64,000 nucleotides of DNA from Spirochaetota bacterium (GTDB lineage Bacteria > Spirochaetota > UBA4802 > UBA5368). A program made the translations under genes and the position numbers. The notes beneath the pieces are model-generated. The model did not search any database. It saw only the letters and a list, made by a program, of their open reading frames with translations, and was not told the origin of the DNA. Below are positions 53,219-62,244 of the stretch, one piece after another (the first letter of the stretch is position 1; each line of letters begins with the position of its first letter). The DNA lies in contig SCSX01000066.1 of NCBI GenBank assembly GCA_004297825.1, positions 1-64,000 of the forward strand. Direction: 5' to 3'.

Positions 53219-54202
53219 TTAGATCGATACTTCGCTTTTCAAATCCGATAAAAATATTCTGATTTTCTCGCTGTCCTGAACGGATATTTGAGGCAGCGGA
53301 CTCCTGACCCTGGAACGCACCGGATGACCTTGTTGATGCAGGATTTCTTTTACGACCGCATGGCGTGAAACATTTCTTGATCTCATCAAGGACGGGAAAC
53401 GGGATAATACTTTAAGGCCGGTTTTTTGGATTGCCGCCGGAAGGCCAAACGTATTCAGCACCGGAATCATGCGCTGGATGAGTTCCTGACGATGATTGGC
53501 CAGTTCGCGCTCGCCTGAAATCCAGGCTTCATAACAGTTAACGACAACCTCAGGGGAAAAAGCGGGGATCTGGCAGATGGCGCCCTGCGCCCCCAGTTGA
53601 AGGGACTTGAGAAGGAAAAAACTATTGCCCGTAAGCAGCGAATACGTGCGGTTTTGCGTGAGCTCGCAAAATGCCCTGGTATCGGACATGTTCATGGAAC
53701 TCTCTTTCATGCCAGCAAGCTCCTTTATGGACAATAGTTCGCTCATCTCTTTTCTCGAAAAAAACAATCCGGTCATTTGGGGATAATGGTAGTAAAGAAC
53801 GGGCTTTTTTGATTTCCCGCATACCCTGAGCATCAACTCTTTCATCTCCGGAAACGCCACCGGATAATAGGTGGGTTGAATTACCAGGAAACCGTCGATA
53901 TCCAGGACACCTGCCTCTTCGACAAAGGCCAGGGTCTCCCGCGCGCTGTTAAATCCAACGCCCACAAGAAGCGGAATCCTTCCGTGAATTGCCTTTACCG
54001 CGGTCTTCACTATCTGTAATTTTTCCCTGGCGGTGAAATACGGAAATTCCCCCCCGCTACCCAGCACTAAAACGCCGTGACAGCGGGAAGCGATATAATA
54101 GTTCAATAAATGATGCATGCCGCCGGGATCCAGGGTTTCATCGTCCATCAGGGGAGTCGGTGCCACCGGGAAAACGCCTTTCAAATATTCGTGTAATGCC
54201 AT
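53219..54202 (-). CDS. DapA/NAL-superfamily aldolase or lyase
   Basis: The 327-aa (alpha/beta)8-barrel enzyme has the Schiff-base Lys166 in LAGMKESSMN and the catalytic Tyr138 region in YYHYPQMTG. The substrate-binding loop GSGGEF (48-53) takes the place of GTTGE, so true dihydrodipicolinate synthase activity is unlikely. In this operon it probably cleaves, or dehydrates, a 2-keto-3-deoxy sugar acid, producing pyruvate and an aldehyde. AGGAGA precedes ATG 54202. It lies between the dehydratase genes and the MFS gene. Confidence 0.85.
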   Translation of the reverse strand: MALHEYLKGVFPVAPTPLMDDETLDPGGMHHLLNYYIASRCHGVLVLGSGGEFPYFTAREKLQIVKTAVKAIHGRIPLLVGVGFNSARETLAFVEEAGVLDIDGFLVIQPTYYPVAFPEMKELMLRVCGKSKKPVLYYHYPQMTGLFFSRKEMSELLSIKELAGMKESSMNMSDTRAFCELTQNRTYSLLTGNSFFLLKSLQLGAQGAICQIPAFSPEVVVNCYEAWISGERELANHRQELIQRMIPVLNTFGLPAAIQKTGLKVLSRFPSLMRSRNVSRHAVVKEILHQQGHPVRSRVRSPLPQISVQDSEKIRIFLSDLKSEVSI

Positions 54203-54270
54203 TTTCGTCTCCTGTCAGTAATTTCAAATGATAAACTTGAAAATGCTTCTTGAGATCAATGCCGCAGGGA

Positions 54271-55431
54271 TCAGAAGGAAGTATGCTGTGTATACATGCA
54301 TATAATCCCGGTTTGACGATTGATCTCCGCCCTGGTTTGCTGTCCGGAGATGACCCTCTTTAATATTTCCACTATCTCATGACCTACGTCTTCAATGCTT
54401 CTTCCTTCAAGAATGGAACCAGCATTGATATCCATATCGTCCGCCATATTTCGATACAGGGCGCTGTTGCTCGCGATCTTGATTACAGGAACAATCGGGT
54501 ACCCGATCGGTTGTCCGCGTCCCGTGGTAAACAGCATAACCTGCGCGCCGGAAGCCGCCACCCCCGTCATGGATTCCGTATCATACCCGGGACCGTCCAT
54601 GATTATCACTCCTTTCTCGCGGGGACGTTCTCCGTAGCTCACCACTTGTGCAATGGGCCTGTTTCCCGCTTTCGCTATGCACCCGAGCGATTTCTCCCTG
54701 ATGGAGCTCATGCCGCCGTCCATATTGCCCGGCGCGATCGAAACCTTCGCGAGAGGACCCAGCACCGCCCATGCGACCTTATCGGTATCATTAATAATCG
54801 TATCGATTTGCTGCGCAACCTCGGGGGTTGCCGCCCTTTTCTTTAAAATGTGATTCGTTCCGATCATTTCGGTCGTTTCTGTAAGGATCACCGTACCCCC
54901 GTTATCAACGACCCAGTCGGAGGCGATTCCGACTGCTGGATTCGCGCTGATCCCGGAGAATGAGTCCGAACCGCCGCATTCAAGACCGACAATTAATTTA
55001 TCGAGCGGACAGGCTGCCATGGGAATTTTTCCAACCTCCGCCAGCAGCTCCTTTGCCAGCTGAATACCCTTTTCGGTCGTGTTCCTGGTACCCCCCTCTT
55101 TTTGAATGATTAACGTTTTTACCGGTTTATTAGCCATTGCCGCGACCATTTCCAATCCTACAGGATTTATAAATTCACATCCCAGTCCTATCACCAGGAA
55201 CGCGGCTACATTGGGGTTCAGCGCCAGATTCTGGAGTGTTTTCGTATGAAGAACGAGGTCCGCTCCGCCGCGTCCGCATCCGTGACCATGGTACAGGGGA
55301 GTTGCCTCGGGAACGGCTCCTGCAATCGCGGCAACGACTCCGTTCGCGCAGGACACTGTCGGAATAATTGCGACGTAATTCCTGGTGCCGACCGTACCGT
55401 CCTTTCTTTCGTATCCAAGAAATGATTCCAT
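54271..55431 (-). CDS. UxaA/GarD-type sugar-acid dehydratase, large (catalytic) part
   Basis: The 386-aa protein matches the C-terminal domain of altronate/galactarate dehydratases. GYERKDGTVGTRNYVAIIPTVSCANGV opens the domain, and conserved Cys residues in SCAN, HGCGRGG, LGCE and GLECGGSDSFSG are probable iron or iron-sulfur ligands. It should remove water from an aldonate or aldarate to give a 2-keto-3-deoxy acid. In altronate dehydratase the SAF domain is fused at the N terminus; here it is the separate gene upstream, two bases away. The exact sugar acid is not evident. Confidence 0.88.
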   Translation of the reverse strand: MESFLGYERKDGTVGTRNYVAIIPTVSCANGVVAAIAGAVPEATPLYHGHGCGRGGADLVLHTKTLQNLALNPNVAAFLVIGLGCEFINPVGLEMVAAMANKPVKTLIIQKEGGTRNTTEKGIQLAKELLAEVGKIPMAACPLDKLIVGLECGGSDSFSGISANPAVGIASDWVVDNGGTVILTETTEMIGTNHILKKRAATPEVAQQIDTIINDTDKVAWAVLGPLAKVSIAPGNMDGGMSSIREKSLGCIAKAGNRPIAQVVSYGERPREKGVIIMDGPGYDTESMTGVAASGAQVMLFTTGRGQPIGYPIVPVIKIASNSALYRNMADDMDINAGSILEGRSIEDVGHEIVEILKRVISGQQTRAEINRQTGIICMYTQHTSF

Positions 55432-55433
55432 AA

Positions 55434-55703
55434 TTATTTTTCTCCCTCGATGATCATATTGTGAATATGGACCCAATCGCCTTTTTTTAAAGGACCCCTG
55501 GCCTGTCCTATTGGTTCGCCATACTTGATAATGCTTTGACCATCCTCGATATCCTTACGGACTATTTTATGCCCGCACGGGATGTCGGACAGCGCGGGAA
55601 ACGTTACCCCGCCGGGGAGCGATACAAGGTCGCCCCGCACTATATCAATGGTCGCGACTACGACGTTATCCAGTGGATTGATTTCAATGACATTTACTTT
55701 CAT
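55434..55703 (-). CDS. UxaA/GarD-type dehydratase, small SAF-domain part
   Basis: The 89-aa protein is a stand-alone SAF domain (MKVNVIEINPLDNVVVATIDIVRGD, then GHKIVRKDIEDGQSIIKYGEPIGQA), the N-terminal portion of altronate dehydratases. It should form the enzyme with the large part encoded immediately downstream. ATG 55703 is preceded by GAGGAA; an earlier start at 55736 is possible. Two bases separate its stop from the next start codon. Confidence 0.88.
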   Translation of the reverse strand: MKVNVIEINPLDNVVVATIDIVRGDLVSLPGGVTFPALSDIPCGHKIVRKDIEDGQSIIKYGEPIGQARGPLKKGDWVHIHNMIIEGEK

Positions 55704-55732
55704 ACCAGTTCCTCTTTCCTGAATTTGCACGC

Positions 55733-56620
55733 TCATGATCGTCCGTTTTCCTGAATCCCGACCATCTCAGCGAAATTTTCCCCGAGGACCCTCCTGCGAA
55801 TCCCCGGGTCTGTAAATAAAGATTCGAACCTTCTTATCGTGTAACCGTAATTAATCGGAACACCCTTCTCGTGGGTTCCCGTTGGGCCGTCGGTCCCGAA
55901 TAAGCAGCGGTCGGCGCCCAGGAATTCTATTACCCGCCTGGTCATGCGTCCGCTTACATATGATATTTGGGATATATCGACGAACATATTCTGAATATCT
56001 TTTATGCGTTTCCAAGTTTCCGAATAGCATGGAAAAGCGGCATGGGCTAAAATGATCTTCAATTCCGGGAACAGCCGGGATAATTCTCGGTATTGTTCGA
56101 AAGGGGAAAAATCACAGTGGATAAGCAGCGGCTTTCTTAACTTTACCAGCTCCGCGGCAACAGGTTGGAGTTTTATCGGAGAGTATCTGTGCCAGAAGGG
56201 GTGCGCCTTGCCTCCGGCAAGGTTTTTATTTGAACTGAATCGTGCAAGCTCCTCGGTCGGAATTTTTTCACCCCGGGGATTTACGAAAACCCATCCCAGA
56301 AATTTCCCGGGGTATTGATCGACCAGCTTGAACACGACGTCATTATCCGGATCCCTGAATATCTCATATTCTCCGCCGGGTAATTTAATATCGCCATTTT
56401 CAGAAAAGTTGCTCAGCAGCATCCTTGGTATTTCCCTGAACCCGGGTCTTTCCAGAAAGCTCCGCATAAGCCAGGAAACCGCAGGGTGCGGCAAAGGGAC
56501 AGGCTGGTTCATCGATGCCATAAGGGATATTTTATCGACGCCTGATTCATTCATTGTGCGTATCAGGTCATCCGGGGTCGTGATGAGTTCATCCCAATGG
56601 AAGTGACAATCGATAACCAT
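55733..56620 (-). CDS. Amidohydrolase-2 family enzyme, probable lactonase
   Basis: The 295-aa metal-dependent barrel enzyme starts with IDCHFHW (first metal His pair). It continues with LLIHCDFSP, ILAHAAFP and FGTDGPTG (metal Asp), the amidohydrolase-2 set. Family members in sugar-acid pathways hydrolyse lactones; others are decarboxylases. At the head of this dehydratase-aldolase-carrier operon a lactonase step before dehydration is the most natural role. AGGTGA precedes ATG 56620. Its last codons overlap an upstream alternative start of the SAF gene. Confidence 0.8.
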   Translation of the reverse strand: MVIDCHFHWDELITTPDDLIRTMNESGVDKISLMASMNQPVPLPHPAVSWLMRSFLERPGFREIPRMLLSNFSENGDIKLPGGEYEIFRDPDNDVVFKLVDQYPGKFLGWVFVNPRGEKIPTEELARFSSNKNLAGGKAHPFWHRYSPIKLQPVAAELVKLRKPLLIHCDFSPFEQYRELSRLFPELKIILAHAAFPCYSETWKRIKDIQNMFVDISQISYVSGRMTRRVIEFLGADRCLFGTDGPTGTHEKGVPINYGYTIRRFESLFTDPGIRRRVLGENFAEMVGIQENGRS

Positions 56621-56831
56621 GCTTCACCTGCCCGCCTATTTGCGCCAGCTCACGTTGTCCGACGCTGCGATGTAATAATTACCTCGCAGGATGCCCACGC
56701 ACAATAGGTATGCGGTGTATTGCTATTTGCGTAAACAGAGTATTTTCACCTAGGCAAATCACCTACACGCTGCAATCATTTTCTGCTTGCTACCGGCTGA
56801 GGCCACACTATGCTCTTAGTAAGAGGAATGT
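56621..56831. promoter_or_regulatory. Divergent control region of the catabolic operon and the sensor kinase
   Basis: About 210 AT-rich bases lie between the start of the amidohydrolase gene and the start of the sensor kinase. Both promoters must be here. I found no clear operator palindrome. Confidence 0.4.
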
Positions 56832-58118
56832 TTGGCGGTAACTATGATGCGCAGGTTTACATCCCGGCTGCGGTCCCAATATTCGAGCAGTCCTTTCGAA
56901 ATTCGAATAAAATCGAGAATTCTCGCGTATTTATGCCTCATCATCGTCGTAATTCTTTCATGCATCTTCGTTTCGAACTTAATCCAGGTACCTCTGTTTG
57001 GAAACAGGCCTCTCTTTATCATTATTATTCAAATTAGTTTTATTCTGATCAGTCTGGCCCTACTCCTCAATGGATTTTATAATTCCGCAGTTAAAATAAT
57101 CATGGTTACGGTCCCCTTGGCCACCGTCTCCTTCATTATCATGAATACGATTTATGGGACTTTCAGCCTGTATCACGTAAATACCTTATACTATTCATTC
57201 GCAATTTTAGTAGTTGCAGCACTCTTCGGGACCTGGCAGTGGTTATATATTTTAACGGGAGTGTATATCGTTTTTGCCACGTCTTATTTCGCAGGTATAT
57301 CAATGTATGCCGATATCCATGGAAACGATTTAACAAATGTCATTTTAGACTATAATTTTTCGCTGCTCCTCGTGTGCATGGTCAGCGCCATGATCAAGAA
57401 GATAAATGCATCGATGATCAACAGGCTCGAATTTTATAACGAACAACTTCATCATGAAATGAGTGAGCGCGTAGCCTTGGAAAAAGCGATGATGACGATC
57501 GATGAGACAATTCATTTCCAAATCGGCCAGGAGCTTCACGACGACCTAGGACAACATCTCGTGGCCGTTAAAATGAGAAGTGAGGCCCTTAGAAAGATAT
57601 CCGAAACGAAATTCCCGGACGCGATCCCTGAAATCGATACCATAATCGAATTGACGGATCAGGCCGTTTTGAAAACCCGCCGAGTGCTTAAAGGACTCGG
57701 TCTTATCAACCTCAATGCGAATAATTTTATTTCCGCGCTAAGCGGTCTCGTTCTTGAATTTAATGAAACCTTTAAACTGCGCTGTGAATTCACGTATCAG
57801 GAGACAATACTCATCCCCGACGATCTCGTTGCGATCAACATGTACCGGATTGCCCAGGAATCGATCAACAACGCAATCAAGCACGGTAAGGCCGATATCG
57901 TTCGCATTTCCCTGACGGGAGATGATAAACTAATTACACTTGAAATCACCGATAACGGTTGCGGCATGCCGGATAGTTCTGCCGACTCGAAGGGAATGGG
58001 ATTGAGAATCATGAAATACAGGGCAAATATAATAGGCGCGGTAATCGAGATAAGTAATTCCCCTGGTGAAGGCGTCAGCGTGCGATGTGCTTTAAATCTT
58101 GCAGGATTACACAGGTAA
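56832..58118 (+). CDS. Membrane sensor histidine kinase, NarL-type (HisKA_3)
   Basis: The 428-aa kinase has about six transmembrane helices in residues 30-195. A HisKA_3 dimerisation domain follows with the phospho-accepting His in IGQELHDDLGQHL (about residue 236), then an HATPase_c domain with NNAIKH, ITDNGCGMP and SKGMGLRIM. The sensor is membrane-embedded and has no periplasmic domain. Start choice: TTG 56832 has AAGAGGA just upstream, while ATG 56844 has none at good spacing. It lies four bases before its response regulator gene. Divergence from the acid-catabolic operon suggests it may control that operon. Confidence 0.88.
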   Translation: MAVTMMRRFTSRLRSQYSSSPFEIRIKSRILAYLCLIIVVILSCIFVSNLIQVPLFGNRPLFIIIIQISFILISLALLLNGFYNSAVKIIMVTVPLATVSFIIMNTIYGTFSLYHVNTLYYSFAILVVAALFGTWQWLYILTGVYIVFATSYFAGISMYADIHGNDLTNVILDYNFSLLLVCMVSAMIKKINASMINRLEFYNEQLHHEMSERVALEKAMMTIDETIHFQIGQELHDDLGQHLVAVKMRSEALRKISETKFPDAIPEIDTIIELTDQAVLKTRRVLKGLGLINLNANNFISALSGLVLEFNETFKLRCEFTYQETILIPDDLVAINMYRIAQESINNAIKHGKADIVRISLTGDDKLITLEITDNGCGMPDSSADSKGMGLRIMKYRANIIGAVIEISNSPGEGVSVRCALNLAGLHR

Positions 58119-58122
58119 CCCC

Positions 58123-58779
58123 ATGAAAGCCGCGCTAAAAAAGAGACTCTTCATCGTAGACGATCATAAGATATTCAGGGAGGGACTGAGCTTGCTCATT
58201 GGCAGGGAACCCGATCTGGAGATATGCGGCGAGGCGGAGGAGGCCGATGCAGCATTGAAAGACGTTATAAAATTAAAGCCCCATCTAATCTTGCTCGACA
58301 TAACCCTGAAAAACAGCAACGGTCTGGAGTTCATCAGGGATCTGCAGAAAACGATGCCGGAAATTCCCGTTTTGATACTCTCGATGCACGACGAGATTTT
58401 CTACGCCGAGAGGGCCATCAAGGCCGGTGCCAAAGGCTATGTCATGAAACATGAGCCCGCGGGAACGCTCATGGATGCCATTCATAAGGTATTGGACGGA
58501 AAAATTTATCTAAGCGGCAAGATGACGGAGAGGGCGGTTGAACTGTTCTCCGAAACAATGAAAAATGTCGCGTCCTCGCCGATCGAATCCTTGAGCAATC
58601 GCGAGCTCCAGGTATTCGAATTAATAGGACGGGGCTATACAACGTATCAAATCGCGAAGGAGACAAATCTCAATATAAAAACAATCGGAACATACAGGGA
58701 AAAAATAAAGGCAAAGCTGAATCTGAAATCGGCTACGGAATTGACGAAATATGCCATTCATTGGATGGGAAATATCTAA
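58123..58779 (+). CDS. NarL/LuxR-type response regulator
   Basis: The 218-aa regulator has a receiver domain with acidic pocket Asp13-Asp14, phospho-site Asp59 in LILLDITL and the conserved Lys in GAKGYVM. A LuxR-type helix-turn-helix follows (about residues 150-210, LSNRELQVFELIGRGYTTYQIAKETNLNIKTIGTYREKIKAKL). AGGT precedes ATG 58123. It pairs with the kinase encoded just upstream and ends two bases from the convergent chemoreceptor gene. Confidence 0.93.
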   Translation: MKAALKKRLFIVDDHKIFREGLSLLIGREPDLEICGEAEEADAALKDVIKLKPHLILLDITLKNSNGLEFIRDLQKTMPEIPVLILSMHDEIFYAERAIKAGAKGYVMKHEPAGTLMDAIHKVLDGKIYLSGKMTERAVELFSETMKNVASSPIESLSNRELQVFELIGRGYTTYQIAKETNLNIKTIGTYREKIKAKLNLKSATELTKYAIHWMGNI

Positions 58780-58781
58780 CA

Positions 58782-60332
58782 TCATCCGGTCGGATCTTCA
58801 ATCTTGTGCTTTGCCATTTCACCGAGCGAAGCCGCGATCTCATTGACATTCCTGGCGCTTTGCGATAGTTCCTCGGCACCCATCGCGTGCGATTGATTGA
58901 TACCGCTGAACATAAGGATGGTGTCCACCATCTCCTTCAAGACGATTTCCTGCTCATTTGCCGAGGAGCGGATCTCTTCCGATCGAAGAAATAGCTTATC
59001 CGTTTCGGCTATCACCGTTTTCTGCATTTTTTTCTGGATAGTCATGAAGTCGAATATCTGGTTAACCATATTCGCTATATTTTCAACGTTTGCCATTGCC
59101 TGATTGCCGGAATATTTTGCTTTCTCGATGTTTTCGATACCGGCGTTCATCTCCCCCGTAATTCCCATGATCAAGGTGTTGATATCCGAAATGCTTCGAT
59201 CGGTTTTTGCCGCCAGGTTTGAGATTTCCTTCGCCACTACCGTAAAACCGCGCCCGGAGAAGCCGGCACGCGCCGCTTCGATCGTCGCATTTAAGGAGAG
59301 CAAATCGATCTGCTCCGAAATGCCTTTGATAATTTCCAGTATCGCGATCATTTGCTCCGAGCTCCTGTTAACGTTTGAGACGCTTACGTGCATTACAGAT
59401 TGATATTTTCTGGTGCTTTCTATCGAACCCATGACGTCCCGCGAGACCGATTGGGCCTCGTTGATTTTAATACTCATTTCCTCAATGCAGTTCGAAAGAA
59501 GGGATATTTCTTCCTTCAACATACTGATGCTGCGGTGCTGATCTTTAATGCTATCGGCGATAAGCTCGTTGCTGCTTGTAATTTCTTCGGCCGAGGCGGT
59601 AAATTCCTCGATAGCCGCGGCCTGACCCTGGGAACTGGTAGAAAAACTATCCGCATTGTCGGACAATTCCCGGGAGTGAGACGTCAATTTGAATGATACG
59701 GATTTAATGGAATTGATCAGATCAAGAATCGTGGAATATTGATGTTTATTTATTTCCAACTCATTTTCAATTCGTTTATAGGCGTTGATCCTAATGGACA
59801 TTAAAAGATAACTGACAAGAGAAATCATGAAAACCGCCAGACAGCCTTCAATGGTTGTTTTTGCCAGGATGCTATGATACTCGCCAGACGCATGTGTCTT
59901 TGCAAAAATATAGAACAGACCGTTAGTCATAATAACCAATGCTGAAACGAGCAGTACCGTTATCCTGGTGCAAAACAACGATGCGGCGACAATAACCGCC
60001 ATCAGGTGATACAAAGTCGACGGATGATGCGTATATTCATAACCTTCCGCCGCGGTCTTGAAAACATAATCAAATCCCGCGATTACGGTTAATGAAAGCA
60101 AAAAGATATTTACCGACGCCAGGTAGTACCCCTTTTTCAACAGCACCACAGACATGACTGACATTAAGATGATGATAAAGAAAATAGGGTTTAGTCGGCG
60201 TTCCACCGCGAGCGTTGTTACAGCAAGGGCGGTAGTGATAACAATTACGAATGGCAGCGTAACCAAAAAATATTGAACTTTCTTTTGAACCGAATAAGGA
60301 CTGTTTTCGTATGCTCTTATCATGAGTGTCAT
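58782..60332 (-). CDS. Membrane chemoreceptor with six-helix N-terminal region
   Basis: The 516-aa receptor has a six-helix membrane region (about residues 20-195) and a methyl-accepting signalling domain (about 225-515) with hairpin [26 protein letters not shown]. It closely resembles the receptor at 48336-49889 in layout. No HAMP domain is visible. GGGAGGA precedes ATG 60332. It is convergent with the two-component pair at a two-base gap. Confidence 0.92.
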   Translation of the reverse strand: MTLMIRAYENSPYSVQKKVQYFLVTLPFVIVITTALAVTTLAVERRLNPIFFIIILMSVMSVVLLKKGYYLASVNIFLLSLTVIAGFDYVFKTAAEGYEYTHHPSTLYHLMAVIVAASLFCTRITVLLVSALVIMTNGLFYIFAKTHASGEYHSILAKTTIEGCLAVFMISLVSYLLMSIRINAYKRIENELEINKHQYSTILDLINSIKSVSFKLTSHSRELSDNADSFSTSSQGQAAAIEEFTASAEEITSSNELIADSIKDQHRSISMLKEEISLLSNCIEEMSIKINEAQSVSRDVMGSIESTRKYQSVMHVSVSNVNRSSEQMIAILEIIKGISEQIDLLSLNATIEAARAGFSGRGFTVVAKEISNLAAKTDRSISDINTLIMGITGEMNAGIENIEKAKYSGNQAMANVENIANMVNQIFDFMTIQKKMQKTVIAETDKLFLRSEEIRSSANEQEIVLKEMVDTILMFSGINQSHAMGAEELSQSARNVNEIAASLGEMAKHKIEDPTG

Positions 60333-60729
60333 AGAATCCTCCCTGCGGTCCTATTTTATCTGTTTGGGACGGATGTGTTTCTTAACATTCCAAGTCGTTC
60401 TGCACTGACGAGACTTTCATGTACAGTGCGTCGATAATCTGCTTTATTTGCGAATAACATGATACTGCATGGCGTCGTATTTTCGAGTGCAAATGGCAGT
60501 ATTAGAAAATACTTTATATAGAGAAATTTTTTTACGGAAATTACCTATGGTTTCACGAATGCGGTTCGCTGCCTGTAGACGATAGTTATACAAAAATCAG
60601 GGAAATGAATAGCTGGCCACAAAGGCCGCCACGAGCACAATAATTTATTGCATTATCACCCGTCTTGCTGTCTGCTATCCTGGTTATAGCAAACCAGCAA
60701 TCCCGAAAACGGCACCAAAGGAGAATCAA
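60333..60729. other. AT-rich intergenic region, nothing recognised
   Basis: About 400 bases between the divergent chemoreceptor and zinc-ribbon genes. They presumably carry both promoters. No coding pattern or strong symmetry was seen. Confidence 0.5.
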
Positions 60730-61173
60730 ATGTCAAACCTTGAAATGATCAAGAGCACGGGGGCGCCCCTGGGCGGCGGCACGAGCCAGGCCGCGATGCT
60801 GACCGGCATGAAGACAAAGTTTTCGTTCATGTGCGTCAAATGCCAGGCGAAATATGAAACGGAAAAGGAATATGCCATGACTGATAATATTGGAAAGACC
60901 GTGCTGAAACAGTCCGCGTCTTCCGGGATCAGCAACCTGCTCTATTCTTTGCTGGGGAGAATTCCGGTCGTCGGATCCATCATTTCCAGCATGGCGGGCA
61001 GCGCAGTGTATTCCGCGGTCAACGCCTCGAGCGGGAATCAATTCGAAATATCGAAGGAAGAGGCGTTCGAGGAAATTAAAGGCAAGTTTATGCAATGCAC
61101 GAAGTGCGGCGACTTCGGGTGCGCAGCCTGCGTCAAGGACGGAATCTGCCCGACCTGCCGGCAGGCGGGCTAG
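60730..61173 (+). CDS. Zinc-ribbon protein with central hydrophobic segment
   Basis: The 147-aa protein has an N-terminal CxxC (FMCVKCQAKYET) and a C-terminal Cys-rich end CTKCGDFGCAACVKDGICPTC, enough for two zinc sites. Between them is an alanine/serine/glycine-rich hydrophobic stretch (LLGRIPVVGSIISSMAGSAVYSAV) that could insert in a membrane. I do not recognise the family. AAGGAGA precedes ATG 60730. The next gene, a membrane sensor lacking an output domain, follows by 58 bases. Confidence 0.65.
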   Translation: MSNLEMIKSTGAPLGGGTSQAAMLTGMKTKFSFMCVKCQAKYETEKEYAMTDNIGKTVLKQSASSGISNLLYSLLGRIPVVGSIISSMAGSAVYSAVNASSGNQFEISKEEAFEEIKGKFMQCTKCGDFGCAACVKDGICPTCRQAG

Positions 61174-61231
61174 ATCTGAGCGTAGAGTTGGCCATATGCG
61201 CCGGGAATGAACCTATTTTTCTGGAGGATGT

Positions 61232-62005
61232 ATGATACTCAAGAGGAAGTTGTCGCTGGGTCTGGGTTTCCTGTTCATAATTATTTTCGCGCTAACGATT
61301 TTCTGTTCCTACTACGTCCAGAAGGTGGCCAGGGATTCGGACAACATATTAAAGAATAATTACGATACACTCGTTTTCTCCAAAAAAATGCTGCTGGCCG
61401 CCGAAGACATGAAAACGGCCGCTCAATGGGTCGTGTTCAATCCGAACAAGAACAACAACGCGGCGAACTTCTATTTAAAGCTTTTCGAAGCGGCCAGAAA
61501 GGACTTCGAACTGAACAAGAAAGCGGAAAACAACAATATCACTGAAATCCACGAGGATGAATACGTCGATTCCCTCAACAGGAATTACGAGGTGTTTGCC
61601 GGTCTCTGCGCGCAGATGAAGGACGGCCGCGGAAACAACGCGATGTATTTCAACGAGCTTCTCCCCGCGCATGAAAAACTACGCACCGCAATCGTAAGCA
61701 TCAACGACATCAACATGCAGGCGATAGTGCGGAAAAACGAGCTCACCAGGGCAGATTCCCGGAGCATCCTCATATCCATGTCGGTGATCGGAACGATGTG
61801 CCTCCTCCTGGCGTTCGGTTACTTATGGTATTTTCCTTTTTACATTTCCAATTCGATCGAGTACGTATCGAAAAAGATGAAAGATTTATTGAAGACCGTC
61901 GGTATCACGCCTGAAAATGAACCGAATGACGAGCTTTTCCTTCTGCTTCAATCGATGGATCTGATCGAGAAAAAATTCATGAAGCCGGTAAAGAAGAAGA
62001 GGTGA
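61232..62005 (+). CDS. Membrane sensor domain without output domain (KinB-sensor-like)
   Basis: The 257-aa protein has an N-terminal helix (LGLGFLFIIIFALTIFCSYYV, about residues 9-29), a periplasmic helical bundle (about 30-185) and a second membrane helix (ISMSVIGTMCLLLAFGYLWYF). It closely resembles the sensory half of histidine kinases with the KinB-sensor four-helix bundle and the start of a linker. It then ends at MKPVKKKR instead of continuing into a kinase. No kinase domain follows in any frame, so it is either a free-standing sensor or a truncated kinase. GGAGG precedes the ATG. Confidence 0.65.
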   Translation: MILKRKLSLGLGFLFIIIFALTIFCSYYVQKVARDSDNILKNNYDTLVFSKKMLLAAEDMKTAAQWVVFNPNKNNNAANFYLKLFEAARKDFELNKKAENNNITEIHEDEYVDSLNRNYEVFAGLCAQMKDGRGNNAMYFNELLPAHEKLRTAIVSINDINMQAIVRKNELTRADSRSILISMSVIGTMCLLLAFGYLWYFPFYISNSIEYVSKKMKDLLKTVGITPENEPNDELFLLLQSMDLIEKKFMKPVKKKR

Positions 62006-62012
62006 CGGGGAC

Positions 62013-62228
62013 GTGGCATTCGAGGGAAGAACCTCCGGGTACCGCAAACCGCATCACAAGGACGAGGTCGCGTTCTCGAGGGGAGGAAAAACGGTCGTGC
62101 CCGGGGCGGTTCACCGGCACTCGCTTATCGACGGGAGCCCGCTCGGGCCGAAGGCCCTGGCGATGACGCCCGAACTGGCGAAGAAGACCCTGGCCGTGGT
62201 GGAGAAGGCGTTCGCGAAGGCGAAGTAA
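62013..62228 (+). CDS. Small hypothetical protein after the sensor domain
   Basis: The 71-aa, Lys-rich protein begins at GTG 62013, with GAGGTGACGGGG just upstream, seven bases after the sensor gene stop. No domain is recognised; it is polar with a helix-forming C terminus (ELAKKTLAVVEKAFAKAK). It may be co-translated with the sensor gene. Existence is plausible but not certain. Confidence 0.4.
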   Translation: MAFEGRTSGYRKPHHKDEVAFSRGGKTVVPGAVHRHSLIDGSPLGPKALAMTPELAKKTLAVVEKAFAKAK

Positions 62229-62244
62229 TATCGGCGCAGCGCCC

